DNA from: JBIQJD01 sp044507695
GTDB taxonomy: Bacteria > Bacteroidota > Ignavibacteria > Ignavibacteriales > Ignavibacteriaceae
Assembly: GCA_044507695.1 (NCBI GenBank)
Contig: JBIQJD010000015.1
Coordinates: 1 to 64,000 of the forward strand
Length of the DNA stretch: 64,000 bases
Direction: 5' to 3'
The notes beneath the pieces were generated by a model. That model was given only the letters and a program-made list of their open reading frames with translations. It did not search any database and had not been told where the DNA came from. The translations under genes were made by a program, and so were the position numbers. How positions within the stretch are numbered: position 1 is the stretch's first letter; each line of letters begins with the position of its first letter. Positions 6,949 through 14,221 of the stretch are shown one piece after another.

Positions 6949-6997
6949 GCAGCTCAATCAGAAGATTTTTTCCGGGGAAGTTGTTAAGTTGAGCTGC
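6949..6997 (+). promoter_or_regulatory. Leader hairpin before R-M gene
   Basis: GCAGCTCAA (6949-6957) and TTGAGCTGC (6989-6997) form a 9-bp stem with a 31-nt loop ending 28 nt before the ATG at 7026. The gene has no clear Shine-Dalgarno sequence, so the hairpin may influence translation. Inferred only. Confidence 0.3.
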
Positions 6998-7025
6998 GTA
7001 AAAGGGAATAACTACTTCAATAAAA

Positions 7026-10000
7026 ATGAATAAAGATAAATCAGCGCTGATCAAAGAGTATTTTCACAAAGTGAATAATGCTAATAAAGAGCATACCAAA
7101 AAGGAAGCATTTAAGGATTTGCTTAACAGGCTTTATGCTAATGATAAAGAAATTCTCCGGCTTATTGATAAAATTACTCTCGGTGCCGAAAGAACTGTTC
7201 TTAATATTCCGCGCAAGGATAAAATCCATAAAGGGAGTGCCGATACTCTTTACAACAAAATAATAATTGAGTTTGAGAATAATCTTAAAACAACCCTCAG
7301 CCATGCCAAAGAACAGCTTGCCGGTTATATGCTCGGGCAATTCAGAGCGGGTGAAGGTTATAATTTTACCTTAATTGCTTCGGATTTTATTAACTGGAAA
7401 GTTTTTGCTCCGGATGTTTCTTCAATTGAAAGGATTGAAGAACTCAGGGAAGACCAGGTGGTCCTTAACGAAATTAAGAGCGCTTCTTTTGTTTTGACCG
7501 AGAGGAATGACGGGGAATTTTATTACTGGATTGACAGGTTCCTGTTTAAAGAAGAAAAGCAGAAGGCTACTTTAAAGAGAATAGAGGAAGCATTCGGCTA
7601 CCAGGGAAATATTTTCATTGAATCTTTCCGGGAACTTAACAACTGGTTTACTGAAGCAAAAAAATTTGGCGAAGTACAGGTTTCTTATGAGCAGTGGAAT
7701 AAATTTTTAAGCATTGCCTATGGCTCATTTGACGGCAGTGAAAAAGTTTTTCTCATTCATACCTATCTGAGCGTTTTCTCCAAGATGCTTGCTTACAGCA
7801 TTGTATCAAATGATGATTATATAGATGATACTGAATTAAAAGGCATTCTTGACGGAACTATTTTCCACAGGTACAACATCCGGAATTTTGTTGATAATGA
7901 TTTCTTTCACTGGATTAACACCGAAAGAAGTTTCAACAATCTTAAAAAAGTCTTCCGCTTAATTGCACAGGAGATTTCCAATTTTGATTTTGAAAATGTA
8001 GATGAAGATATACTTAAAGGTGTTTACCAGGAACTAATTGATATTGATACAAGACATGCACTCGGCGAATATTATACTCCCGACTGGCTTTGCGAAAGAA
8101 TTGTAAAAGAATTTCACTTTACGTCCGAAGGACCAGGCAAAACAAGTAAAATACTCGATCCCGCCTGCGGAAGCGGTTCTTTTTTAAGAGCAGCAATTCA
8201 CCGTATTAAAGAATTGAATCCTGATGTTACTGTTGAAGAATTAAGTGATAATATTTACGGAATAGATATTCACCCGCTTAGTGTGCAGATTGCAAAAACA
8301 ACTTTGCTTATTGCATTAGGCAAAGAAGTAATAAATGCAAAGAAGCCGGTTCATCTTAATATTATTCTTGCAAATACTTTGCTTGCACCGGAAGGAGTTG
8401 AAAATTTATTCGGCGGAGAGTTCCGGATGAATATTGATAAGGAAAAATATCTTCTTACAACACAGGTGCTTGATGATGTAGGTATGTTTGATGAAGCTTT
8501 AAGCATCTGCGATGACCTTGCCGAACAAACAATGGGCAGGAAAAAAGAAACCGAAGAAGTGTTTGAAAATATTTTCAGAAGACATTTTTCCAAAGGCGGA
8601 ATAAACCCGCAGATAATAGAGAGCTTTTATAAAATTTATACAGGATTAAAAACCGTTAAGGAAAAAGGAAGAGACAGCATCTGGAAATTTATTGTACAGA
8701 ATTTATATAAACCATATTTCCTTTCAGGTAAATTTGATTATGTAATAGGCAACCCGCCATGGTTTACTTACAGTTCAATTAGAAATGAAGATTACCAGGA
8801 TGTTCTTAATGTTCTAGCAGATAAATATGAAGTTAAGCCTGTTAAAGTTGCAAACTTTCCTCATCTTGAAATAGCTGCAATCTTCTTTGCTTACTGCAGC
8901 AGTTATTTTCTGAATGATAAAGGTAAGATTGCTTTTGTATTGCCAAGAAGTTTTTTTAGTGCCGACCACCACGATAATACAAGAAGCGGTAAAGCAAAAG
9001 GATTTAAGATTACACAAATATGGGACCTTGATGAAGTATCACCTCTCTTCAGAATTCCAAGCTCTGTTTTCTTTGCCGAAAAGCATAATAAAAAATCAGT
9101 CCCGCTGAATGGAGTACCGGGAATTAAATTTTCCGGTAAAGTAAGTAATGAAAGTAATACTGATTTAATTCCTGAAGAAAAAAATGTTAAGTGGTATTAC
9201 GTTAAACAGGGGAAAGCTTCTGCTATATCGAGTAAGAAAACAAAATCAAATGCTTTAGAGAATCCATACAAAAAACATTTCAGGCAGGGAGCCACAATTG
9301 TTCCCCGCGCTTTTTATTTTATTGACATCGACCTGCCTGTTGGCAAGGCAAGCCAAGACTATCCAAAAGATTTTAATGATAGAATAATTAATATAAAAAC
9401 CTCGGAAGCAATTAAAGCAGATGCTAAGAAACCGTGGAAAGGAATTGAACTTAAAGGAAAAATAGAAAGCAGATTTATTTTTAGAACTGCACTGGCAAAA
9501 AGTATTTTACCATTTGCTTTATATAAACCTGATCTGGTTGTTCTTCCTGTTTTAATTGAAACGAACCAGGAAAATAAAAAAGAAATAAAACTTCTCTCTG
9601 CAAATGAGTTAATGCAGGAAGGATATTTAAATGTATCAAGATGGTTTAAGAATGTTGAAAACATCTGGGATATAAATAAAACAGAAAAGAATGAAAAGAT
9701 AACAAGTGAAAATTATCTGAATTGGCAGAATAAATTGACGGATCAAAAAATTGATAAGCCCTATTTGGTTTTATATAATACTTCCGGAAAAGATGCTAAT
9801 TGCACAATTGTTGAAAGAGAAAAATTAGATTTAGAATTTTTAGTAGATCATAAAAATTATTTACTTGCTTTAGAACAGCGAGATGAAGCTCTTTATATTT
9901 CTGCTATTTTGAATTCTAGTATTCCGAATAAAATGATGAAAGATTTTCAATCAAGAGGTTTATTTGGAGAAAGAGATATTCACAAAAAAATACTCGACAT

Positions 10001-10217
10001 TTATTTTCCCCGGTTTGATGAAACAGACGAGATACATATAAGACTTGCAGAAATAAGCGAGACAGCACACAAAAAAGCATCAGAATATTTACAAAACAAT
10101 CCGCCGCAAAAACAACTCACAGCAATCCATCTCGGCAGACTGCGTCTGCAAATAAAGAAACACCTCTCACAAGAGATGAAAGAGATAGATAAGCTGGTTA
10201 AGAAGGTGGTGGGGTGA
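7026..10217 (+). CDS. Type IIG-like restriction-modification enzyme (N6-adenine methyltransferase)
   Basis: 1063 residues. The N-terminal ~300 residues include IIIEFENNL...AKEQLAGY (about 80-100), resembling the PD-(D/E)XK-type nuclease end of fused restriction-modification proteins, although the usual Lys is not obvious. The methyltransferase core has DPACGSGSF (378-386, AdoMet binding), YGIDIHPLSVQIA and NPPWF (576-580, catalytic NPPY-type motif), as in Eco57I-class enzymes. The C-terminal ~300 residues should contain target recognition. Such single-chain enzymes methylate one strand of an asymmetric site and cut nearby. No separate S or R subunit is adjacent. The last 60 residues are duplicated downstream (10833-10939). 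Cutting activity is uncertain; an orphan methyltransferase is the alternative. Confidence 0.87.
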   Translation: MNKDKSALIKEYFHKVNNANKEHTKKEAFKDLLNRLYANDKEILRLIDKITLGAERTVLNIPRKDKIHKGSADTLYNKIIIEFENNLKTTLSHAKEQLAGYMLGQFRAGEGYNFTLIASDFINWKVFAPDVSSIERIEELREDQVVLNEIKSASFVLTERNDGEFYYWIDRFLFKEEKQKATLKRIEEAFGYQGNIFIESFRELNNWFTEAKKFGEVQVSYEQWNKFLSIAYGSFDGSEKVFLIHTYLSVFSKMLAYSIVSNDDYIDDTELKGILDGTIFHRYNIRNFVDNDFFHWINTERSFNNLKKVFRLIAQEISNFDFENVDEDILKGVYQELIDIDTRHALGEYYTPDWLCERIVKEFHFTSEGPGKTSKILDPACGSGSFLRAAIHRIKELNPDVTVEELSDNIYGIDIHPLSVQIAKTTLLIALGKEVINAKKPVHLNIILANTLLAPEGVENLFGGEFRMNIDKEKYLLTTQVLDDVGMFDEALSICDDLAEQTMGRKKETEEVFENIFRRHFSKGGINPQIIESFYKIYTGLKTVKEKGRDSIWKFIVQNLYKPYFLSGKFDYVIGNPPWFTYSSIRNEDYQDVLNVLADKYEVKPVKVANFPHLEIAAIFFAYCSSYFLNDKGKIAFVLPRSFFSADHHDNTRSGKAKGFKITQIWDLDEVSPLFRIPSSVFFAEKHNKKSVPLNGVPGIKFSGKVSNESNTDLIPEEKNVKWYYVKQGKASAISSKKTKSNALENPYKKHFRQGATIVPRAFYFIDIDLPVGKASQDYPKDFNDRIINIKTSEAIKADAKKPWKGIELKGKIESRFIFRTALAKSILPFALYKPDLVVLPVLIETNQENKKEIKLLSANELMQEGYLNVSRWFKNVENIWDINKTEKNEKITSENYLNWQNKLTDQKIDKPYLVLYNTSGKDANCTIVEREKLDLEFLVDHKNYLLALEQRDEALYISAILNSSIPNKMMKDFQSRGLFGERDIHKKILDIYFPRFDETDEIHIRLAEISETAHKKASEYLQNNPPQKQLTAIHLGRLRLQIKKHLSQEMKEIDKLVKKVVG

Positions 10218-10298
10218 AAAAGATAATTTTGATTTTAAAACCAAAAACCAGGTATCATTACAAAGCCGAAGCTAAGTAAGAGGAATTACCGGGTATGA

Positions 10299-10502
10299 CA
10301 GTATCACCTGCCAAAACATTTACATGTTTTTGTTGGCAGAAGCGAAACAAGGATAACTTTTGAAGGCGAAATTCTATCTGGACACTTAGAGGCAGATAAA
10401 CTAAAATCGTTAAGAGAATGGCTAAAAAAAAGACAGGATGAATTAAATGATTGCTGGGAAAAAGCAATAAGAAAAGAACCAATTGAAAGGATTGAACCAT
10501 GA
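10299..10502 (+). pseudogene. DUF4160 gene, 5' end lost
   Basis: The frame PKHLHVFVGRSETRITFEG...LREWLKKRQDELNDCW matches the C-terminal two thirds of DUF4160 proteins (PxHxHV, then a helix with W). An in-frame TGA at 10296-10298 and a second stop further up remove the N-terminus, and there is no usable start. The stop overlaps the ATG of the DUF2442 gene (ATGA at 10499), the usual arrangement of this gene pair, which is often regarded as toxin-antitoxin-like. Confidence 0.7.
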
Positions 10503-10825
10503 CACCAAGTATGTTAATTGAACGTGCTGTTTATTTAGGAAATTTTATAATTCTCTTTGAAACGCAAGATGGTGAAATGAGAACTATTGATTTCAAACCT
10601 CTTCTAAGCGGTTTTATGGGTGCTTTCGATAGTCTTAGAAATGAAGAAGTTTTTAAGAAATTTTATGTTGATACAGGTATTTTAACCTGGGACGTTGACT
10701 TACCTAAAAAGAGTGATAAGCAAATAAATCAATTTGATATCGCACCTGAATATATTTTTGAAAATAGTACCCCTGTAGTTATGGATAAAGGGGAATACCG
10801 CATTAATGTTACCCAAAACATGTAA
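10499..10825 (+). CDS. DUF2442 protein
   Basis: 108 residues following the DUF2442 pattern: an N-terminal strand with LGNFIILFETQDGEMRTIDF, then PLL, VFKKFYVDTGILTWD and a terminal IAPEYIFE. DUF2442 proteins are usually the second gene after DUF4160, as here, and are proposed antitoxin-like partners. The start overlaps the end of the broken DUF4160 gene by 4 nt (ATGA). The C-terminal tail after IFE is longer than usual and runs into the duplicated R-M fragment. Confidence 0.8.
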   Translation: MTPSMLIERAVYLGNFIILFETQDGEMRTIDFKPLLSGFMGAFDSLRNEEVFKKFYVDTGILTWDVDLPKKSDKQINQFDIAPEYIFENSTPVVMDKGEYRINVTQNM

Positions 10826-10832
10826 TACTCTT

Positions 10833-10939
10833 GAAACAAACGAATTGTATTTAAAACTTGCAGAATTAAGCAAGACAGCACACAAAAAAGTATCAGGATA
10901 TTTACAAAACAATCCGCCTCAAAAAGAACTCACAGCAAT
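10833..10939 (+). pseudogene. Duplicated C-terminal fragment of the R-M gene
   Basis: 107 nt closely matching 10020-10126 in the R-M gene; the translations align as ELYLKLAELSKTAHKKVSGY versus EIHIRLAEISETAHKKASEY, then YLQNNPPQK in both. It is a remnant of a second copy of the gene end. The DUF4160/DUF2442 pair lies between the two copies. Confidence 0.85.
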
Positions 10940-10955
10940 ACAGCAAGAAAATTTC

Positions 10956-11038
10956 AACTCATCCCAACCCTTCTCTTATAAAGAGAAGGGCTTGTTGGTG
11001 GAACGAACTTTACATTTTTTTATGCTGACAAGGAAAAT
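10956..11038 (+). repeat. Direct repeat, copy 1
   Basis: About 83 nt starting AACTCATCCCAACCC, containing the hairpin CCCTTCTCT/AGAGAAGGG and the box GGTGGAACGAACTTTACAT, ending in ATGCTGACAAGGAAAATT. It lies upstream of the DUF559 gene; copy 2 lies just downstream. Confidence 0.9.
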
Positions 11039-11067
11039 TAATATTAAGTTTTATAATTATAATAAAG

Positions 11068-11106
11068 TCTCTCTCTTTTTAAGAGAGAGATTTAGAGAGA
11101 GTTCTT
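11068..11106 (+). repeat. Palindromic CTCTCT repeat element, copy 1
   Basis: CTCTCTCTTTTTAAGAGAGAG forms a hairpin and is followed by ATTTAGAGAGAGTTC. A similar element occurs at 12574-12612. It sits between repeat copy 1 and the DUF559 start. Confidence 0.6.
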
Positions 11107-11144
11107 TAAAACACTATTACCCAACCATTTATAAAAAAGATTTA

Positions 11145-11564
11145 ATGAGCTTTAATAATAAAACTAAGCTGACAGAAATTGCAAAAACAGTCTGCAGAGA
11201 ATTAAGAAAAAATTCTACTAATGCAGAAAGAATTTTTTGGGAGAATGTCCGCAATAAAAAATTCAATGGGAAGAAGTTTTACAGACAACATCCAATCTAT
11301 CACGATATTACAGGAAGGGAAACTTTCTTTATCGCAGATTTCTTTTGCCATTCAGAAAAATTAATTATTGAACTCGATGGAAAATACCATCAGTACAGAC
11401 TGAAAGAAGATAATGAAAGAACAGAAATTCTAAATCAATTGGGATTGAGAGTAGTAAGATTTAGTAATGATGAAATTATAAATGATTTAAATAATGTTTT
11501 ATTAAAATTAAAAAAACAGTTATCTACCGAATTAGAAAATTCTACTTTTGTGAAAACACTTTAA
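11145..11564 (+). CDS. DUF559 endonuclease-like protein
   Basis: 139 residues from ATG at 11145 (MSFNNKTKLTEIAK). LRKNSTNAERIFWENVRN, FYRQHPI, FFIADFFCHSEKLIIELDG and LGLRVVRFSNDEI are characteristic of DUF559, a family related to Vsr-type nucleases of the PD-(D/E)XK class, with predicted catalytic Asp/Glu in IADF and IELDG. The frame is open further upstream to 10806, but that part encodes the R-M fragment and repeat DNA, so the shorter start is preferred. The gene is bounded by two about 83-nt direct repeats (10956-11038 and 11563-11647). Its physiological role is unknown. Confidence 0.85.
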   Translation: MSFNNKTKLTEIAKTVCRELRKNSTNAERIFWENVRNKKFNGKKFYRQHPIYHDITGRETFFIADFFCHSEKLIIELDGKYHQYRLKEDNERTEILNQLGLRVVRFSNDEIINDLNNVLLKLKKQLSTELENSTFVKTL

Positions 11565-11690
11565 CTCATCCCAACCCTTCTCTTACAAAGAGAAGGGCTT
11601 TTTGGTGGAACGAACTTTACATTTTTTATGCTGACAAGGAAAATTTATTATTTGCTAAAAATCACCTGGAAAAATTCATTTCATAAAAGA
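11563..11690 (+). repeat. Direct repeat, copy 2
   Basis: Matches copy 1 over the first 83 nt, including the 9-bp hairpin at 11575-11597 followed by CTTTTTGG, which may terminate the DUF559 transcript. It then shares a further segment (AATCACCTGGAAA..ATTCATTTC) with copy 3. It overlaps the DUF559 stop codon by two bases. Confidence 0.88.
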
Positions 11691-11703
11691 GAAAGGAATT
11701 CTT

Positions 11704-12018
11704 ATGGACTCGACTGAACATCTGATGAAAATGCTTTATGGTTTTTTGGATAAAATCGGTGAATATAAAATTGAACAAAAGAAAACTTCAATTCATATAA
11801 CAAACGGTCGTGCATTCATTGGACTTCATCCCAAAAAGAGTTACCTCGGAGTAAATATAGTTCTTAACCGTCCTAAAGCTTCTCCGGCAGCAGATAAAGT
11901 TGAGCAGGTATCTGCAAACAGATTTCATCATTTTTATAAAATTACCGGTACCAAAGAAATGAATAAATCATTTGTTAATCTTCTCAGCGAAGCATACGAT
12001 CTCACACAAAAAAAATAA
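11704..12018 (+). CDS. DUF5655-like protein
   Basis: 104 residues with the DUF5655 pattern: an N-terminal helix, IEQKKTSIHITNGRAFIGLHPKK split by short loops, VNIVLNRP and RFHHFYKIT near the end. This small domain is of unknown function and is sometimes fused to DNA-binding or DUF4287 domains; here it is alone. A ribosome site GAAAGGAATTC precedes ATG at 11704. It is bracketed by repeat copies 2 and 3. Confidence 0.72.
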   Translation: MDSTEHLMKMLYGFLDKIGEYKIEQKKTSIHITNGRAFIGLHPKKSYLGVNIVLNRPKASPAADKVEQVSANRFHHFYKITGTKEMNKSFVNLLSEAYDLTQKK

Positions 12019-12121
12019 CAGAAGAAGGGATTTTTGGTGGAACGAACTTTACATTTTTTATGCTGACAGGAAAAATTTATCAGGCTGCTAAGAATCACCT
12101 GGAAACATTCATTTCCTGAAT
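12019..12121 (+). repeat. Direct repeat, copy 3 (5' end lost)
   Basis: Shares AGAAGGG, GGTGGAACGAACTTTACAT, ATGCTGAC and AATCACCTGGAAA with copy 2 but lacks the first hairpin arm. An inverted piece of the element's start, GGGATGAGTT, occurs at 12158-12167, so the composite region ends in an inverted repeat of its first bases. Confidence 0.82.
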
Positions 12122-12299
12122 AAGCTGGAAAACCATACCACATATCCCTGGTCTTTCGGGATGAGTTAGTTCTTGGCTGTTGATTCCTTCATTAAAATAC
12201 CGTCATAATCCACTTGCCTTTTTGTAACCATTGTTATATTTTGGTGCTCAAACGTTCACCTATTTATAAATGAAAATATTCTCAAACAGGAACTATATT

Positions 12300-12506
12300 A
12301 TGAATTTCGGCGAAAAGTTTTATTCCAGGCGCCTGAAAAGAATTGTTCACCCGGGGGAAGATATTTACCTGCAGGAACTTAAACATAAGCTGGAAGAGGA
12401 AATTAAATTTTACAGAACTGCCGGGTGCGGTTCTGCAGGCTGCAATCCTCAGGAATTAAATATCAGGAATGAACTCAACCGGTTGAACAATTTATTAAAT
12501 TCTTAA
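12300..12506 (+). CDS. Small protein with CxxxxC motif, paralogue 1
   Basis: 68 residues from ATG at 12300 (AGGA 11 nt upstream); an in-frame ATG at 12270 would add ten residues. Pattern: FYSRRLKR, then a helix EDIYLQELKHKLEEEIKFY, then CGSAGC and a second helix with NELNRL. It lines up with the next gene (12606-12890) over this whole pattern. No family recognised. The Cys pair could bind metal. Confidence 0.5.
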   Translation: MNFGEKFYSRRLKRIVHPGEDIYLQELKHKLEEEIKFYRTAGCGSAGCNPQELNIRNELNRLNNLLNS

Positions 12507-12573
12507 AAACATGTTTTTCAAGGCAGCGGTTGAGACTGTCAGCATTTTGTATTCAACGCAGTAATTTCCAACA

Positions 12574-12612
12574 TATCTCTCTCTTTGAGGAGAGAGATTA
12601 CAAGAGTGAGGT
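12574..12612 (+). repeat. Palindromic CTCTCT repeat element, copy 2
   Basis: ATCTCTCTCTTTGAGGAGAGAGAT forms an 8-bp hairpin with a short loop, followed by TACAAGAGTGAGGTTC, like the element at 11068-11106. Its right part overlaps the presumed start of the next small gene, and GAGGAG inside it could serve as ribosome site. Confidence 0.55.
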
Positions 12613-12890
12613 TCTTCCTGAAAAGAAAAGAATTTAAATCGAGGCTCTTCAAAAGGAAAATTAGTCCGGATGATTTAGACTACTGGTTTTACCTTTACGC
12701 AGATATATTATACAGGTTAAAACAGTTAACCGATTTGAATTGTCCGTGTACATACTGCAGGGCGGAAAAAACCAAACTGAACGACCTTTGCTGCCAGATT
12801 GAATCGGGCCGTTATATTCCGCCTCATCCCAAAGCACCTAATATAACCAGGGAAGGCAATTGCGGCAGACGCCTGGGACCGGCAGCGTGA
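12606..12890 (+). CDS. Small Cys-rich protein, paralogue 2
   Basis: 94 residues if started at GTG 12606, with GAGGAG 13 nt upstream; TTG at 12585 is an alternative. FKSRLFKRKISPDD, a helix ending YRLKQLTDLN, CPCTYC and CCQIE parallel the preceding gene, so the two are probably diverged tandem copies. The CPCTYC cluster and later CC suggest metal binding. The Pro-rich C-terminus is unique to this copy. No known family. Confidence 0.5.
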   Translation: MRFFLKRKEFKSRLFKRKISPDDLDYWFYLYADILYRLKQLTDLNCPCTYCRAEKTKLNDLCCQIESGRYIPPHPKAPNITREGNCGRRLGPAA

Positions 12891-13408
12891 AAACATCCAG
12901 GAATTCACTTTTTACTTATTAAAGAAATCGAAACAAATAATCAGACAGCAGCAGAAATATTTAAGTTTTAGAGATTTATTTATAATAGGCAAAGAATTCA
13001 TTTTACCCGGTTTATATGAGTCCTATTGAATTTATTTTTAAAAGGAAATTTAAAAAGGAAGAATCATTTATCAATAATAGCGGAGTTGCTTATCCTGGTG
13101 TCTGATTTACGGGGTACGGTTCACTATATCCTGAATTACTATTAGCCATCTATTGGTCATCTATTGGTCATCTATTAGTCATCTATTTTACTCCTGTTAT
13201 ATTCACGGGAACTATATGAATTATCTTATTCGTAATCTTTTTTTCTAAAAGAAATTCAAAAGCTGATACTGGTCTTTGTGATTAGCGGCCTGTTGTTTTT
13301 TGGAATAAATTGCATCCGGCAAAATTGTTTTAAATTATATAAGAAAATTTATCCTTAATTATTAACTTAGGTATCAGATAGAAAACCATAATACAAGCAG
13401 GTGAAATA
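12891..13408. other. Intergenic region with gene remnant and minisatellite
   Basis: 518 nt. A 29-codon frame at 13016-13105 (MSPIEFIFKRKFKKEES) may be a decayed third copy of the small paralogues, since it repeats the basic FxFKRKFKK start. A four-unit tandem repeat lies at 13145-13188. Beyond that I see nothing except a likely promoter region for the M48 gene. Confidence 0.4.
13145..13188 (+). repeat. 11-nt tandem repeat, four units
   Basis: Four units of GTCATCTATTG-type sequence (first unit GCCATCTATTG, last two ending TTA and TTT). Intergenic; no overlap with any gene. Confidence 0.9.
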
Positions 13409-14218
13409 ATGAAACAAAATAAGATTTTCTTTACTGCTATTTTTCTCTCACTCTCTCTTTTATTTATCTCCTGTTCAACTGTTCCTATTACGGGAAGGAA
13501 GCAGTTAAGCCTTGTACCTTCCAGTCAGATTCTTGCAATGAGCTTTCAGCAGTATGATGAATTCCTCAATGAAAGCAAGGTTGATAACTCATCCAGCCAG
13601 GCTCAGTTGGTTAAAAGGGTGGGGCAGAGAATTCAAAAGGGAGTTGAGCAGTATTTTGCTGAGCACGGTCTCTCTGAAGAACTGAACGGTTATCAATGGG
13701 AGTTTAACCTGGTTGAAAGTCCTGAAGTAAACGCATGGTGCATGCCCGGCGGCAAGGTGGTTGTTTATTCGGGAATTTTGCCTGTTACACAGGATGAAAA
13801 CGGACTTGCAGTTGTGATGGGGCATGAGATTGCACATGCAATTGCCGAGCATGGAAATGAAAGAATGAGCCAGGGCTTACTTACTCAGCTTGGAGGAATG
13901 GCATTGCAGGAAGCAATTAAAAATGAACCGCAGACAACACAGCAGATTTACATGACTGCATTCGGTTTAGGTGCACAGATTGGAGTTCTGCTTCCTTTCA
14001 GCCGTACGCATGAGAGTGAGGCCGACAGGCTTGGATTGATTTTTATGTCAATCGCAGGTTATGATCCGAATGGTGCTGTAACTTTCTGGCAGAGAATGGC
14101 TGCTCAAAAACAGGGAGGATCACCGCCTGAATTTTTAAGCACTCATCCTTCGGATGAAACAAGAATCCGGAAGATCCGTGAGAACCTTCCGGAAGCAATG
14201 GGTTATTATAAAAAGTAA
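13409..14218 (+). CDS. M48 family metallopeptidase, lipoprotein
   Basis: 269 residues. The signal peptide ends in LLFISC with the lipidated Cys at 22. HEIAH at 139-143 is the zinc site and ESEAD at 202-206 supplies the third ligand, as in Oma1/LoiP-type M48 proteases; VNAWCMPGGKVVVYSG is also typical of the family. It is expected to act in the periplasm, anchored to a membrane, in quality control of envelope proteins. GCAGGTG precedes ATG at 13409. It converges with the oxoglutarate dehydrogenase gene, 3 nt apart. Confidence 0.93.
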   Translation: MKQNKIFFTAIFLSLSLLFISCSTVPITGRKQLSLVPSSQILAMSFQQYDEFLNESKVDNSSSQAQLVKRVGQRIQKGVEQYFAEHGLSEELNGYQWEFNLVESPEVNAWCMPGGKVVVYSGILPVTQDENGLAVVMGHEIAHAIAEHGNERMSQGLLTQLGGMALQEAIKNEPQTTQQIYMTAFGLGAQIGVLLPFSRTHESEADRLGLIFMSIAGYDPNGAVTFWQRMAAQKQGGSPPEFLSTHPSDETRIRKIRENLPEAMGYYKK

Positions 14219-14221
14219 TTT

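Noticed and set aside
10806..11564. A single 252-codon frame reading through to the DUF559 gene
   Set aside because: Its first 110 codons are the duplicated R-M tail plus non-coding repeat DNA; the DUF559 domain begins at the ATG at 11145.
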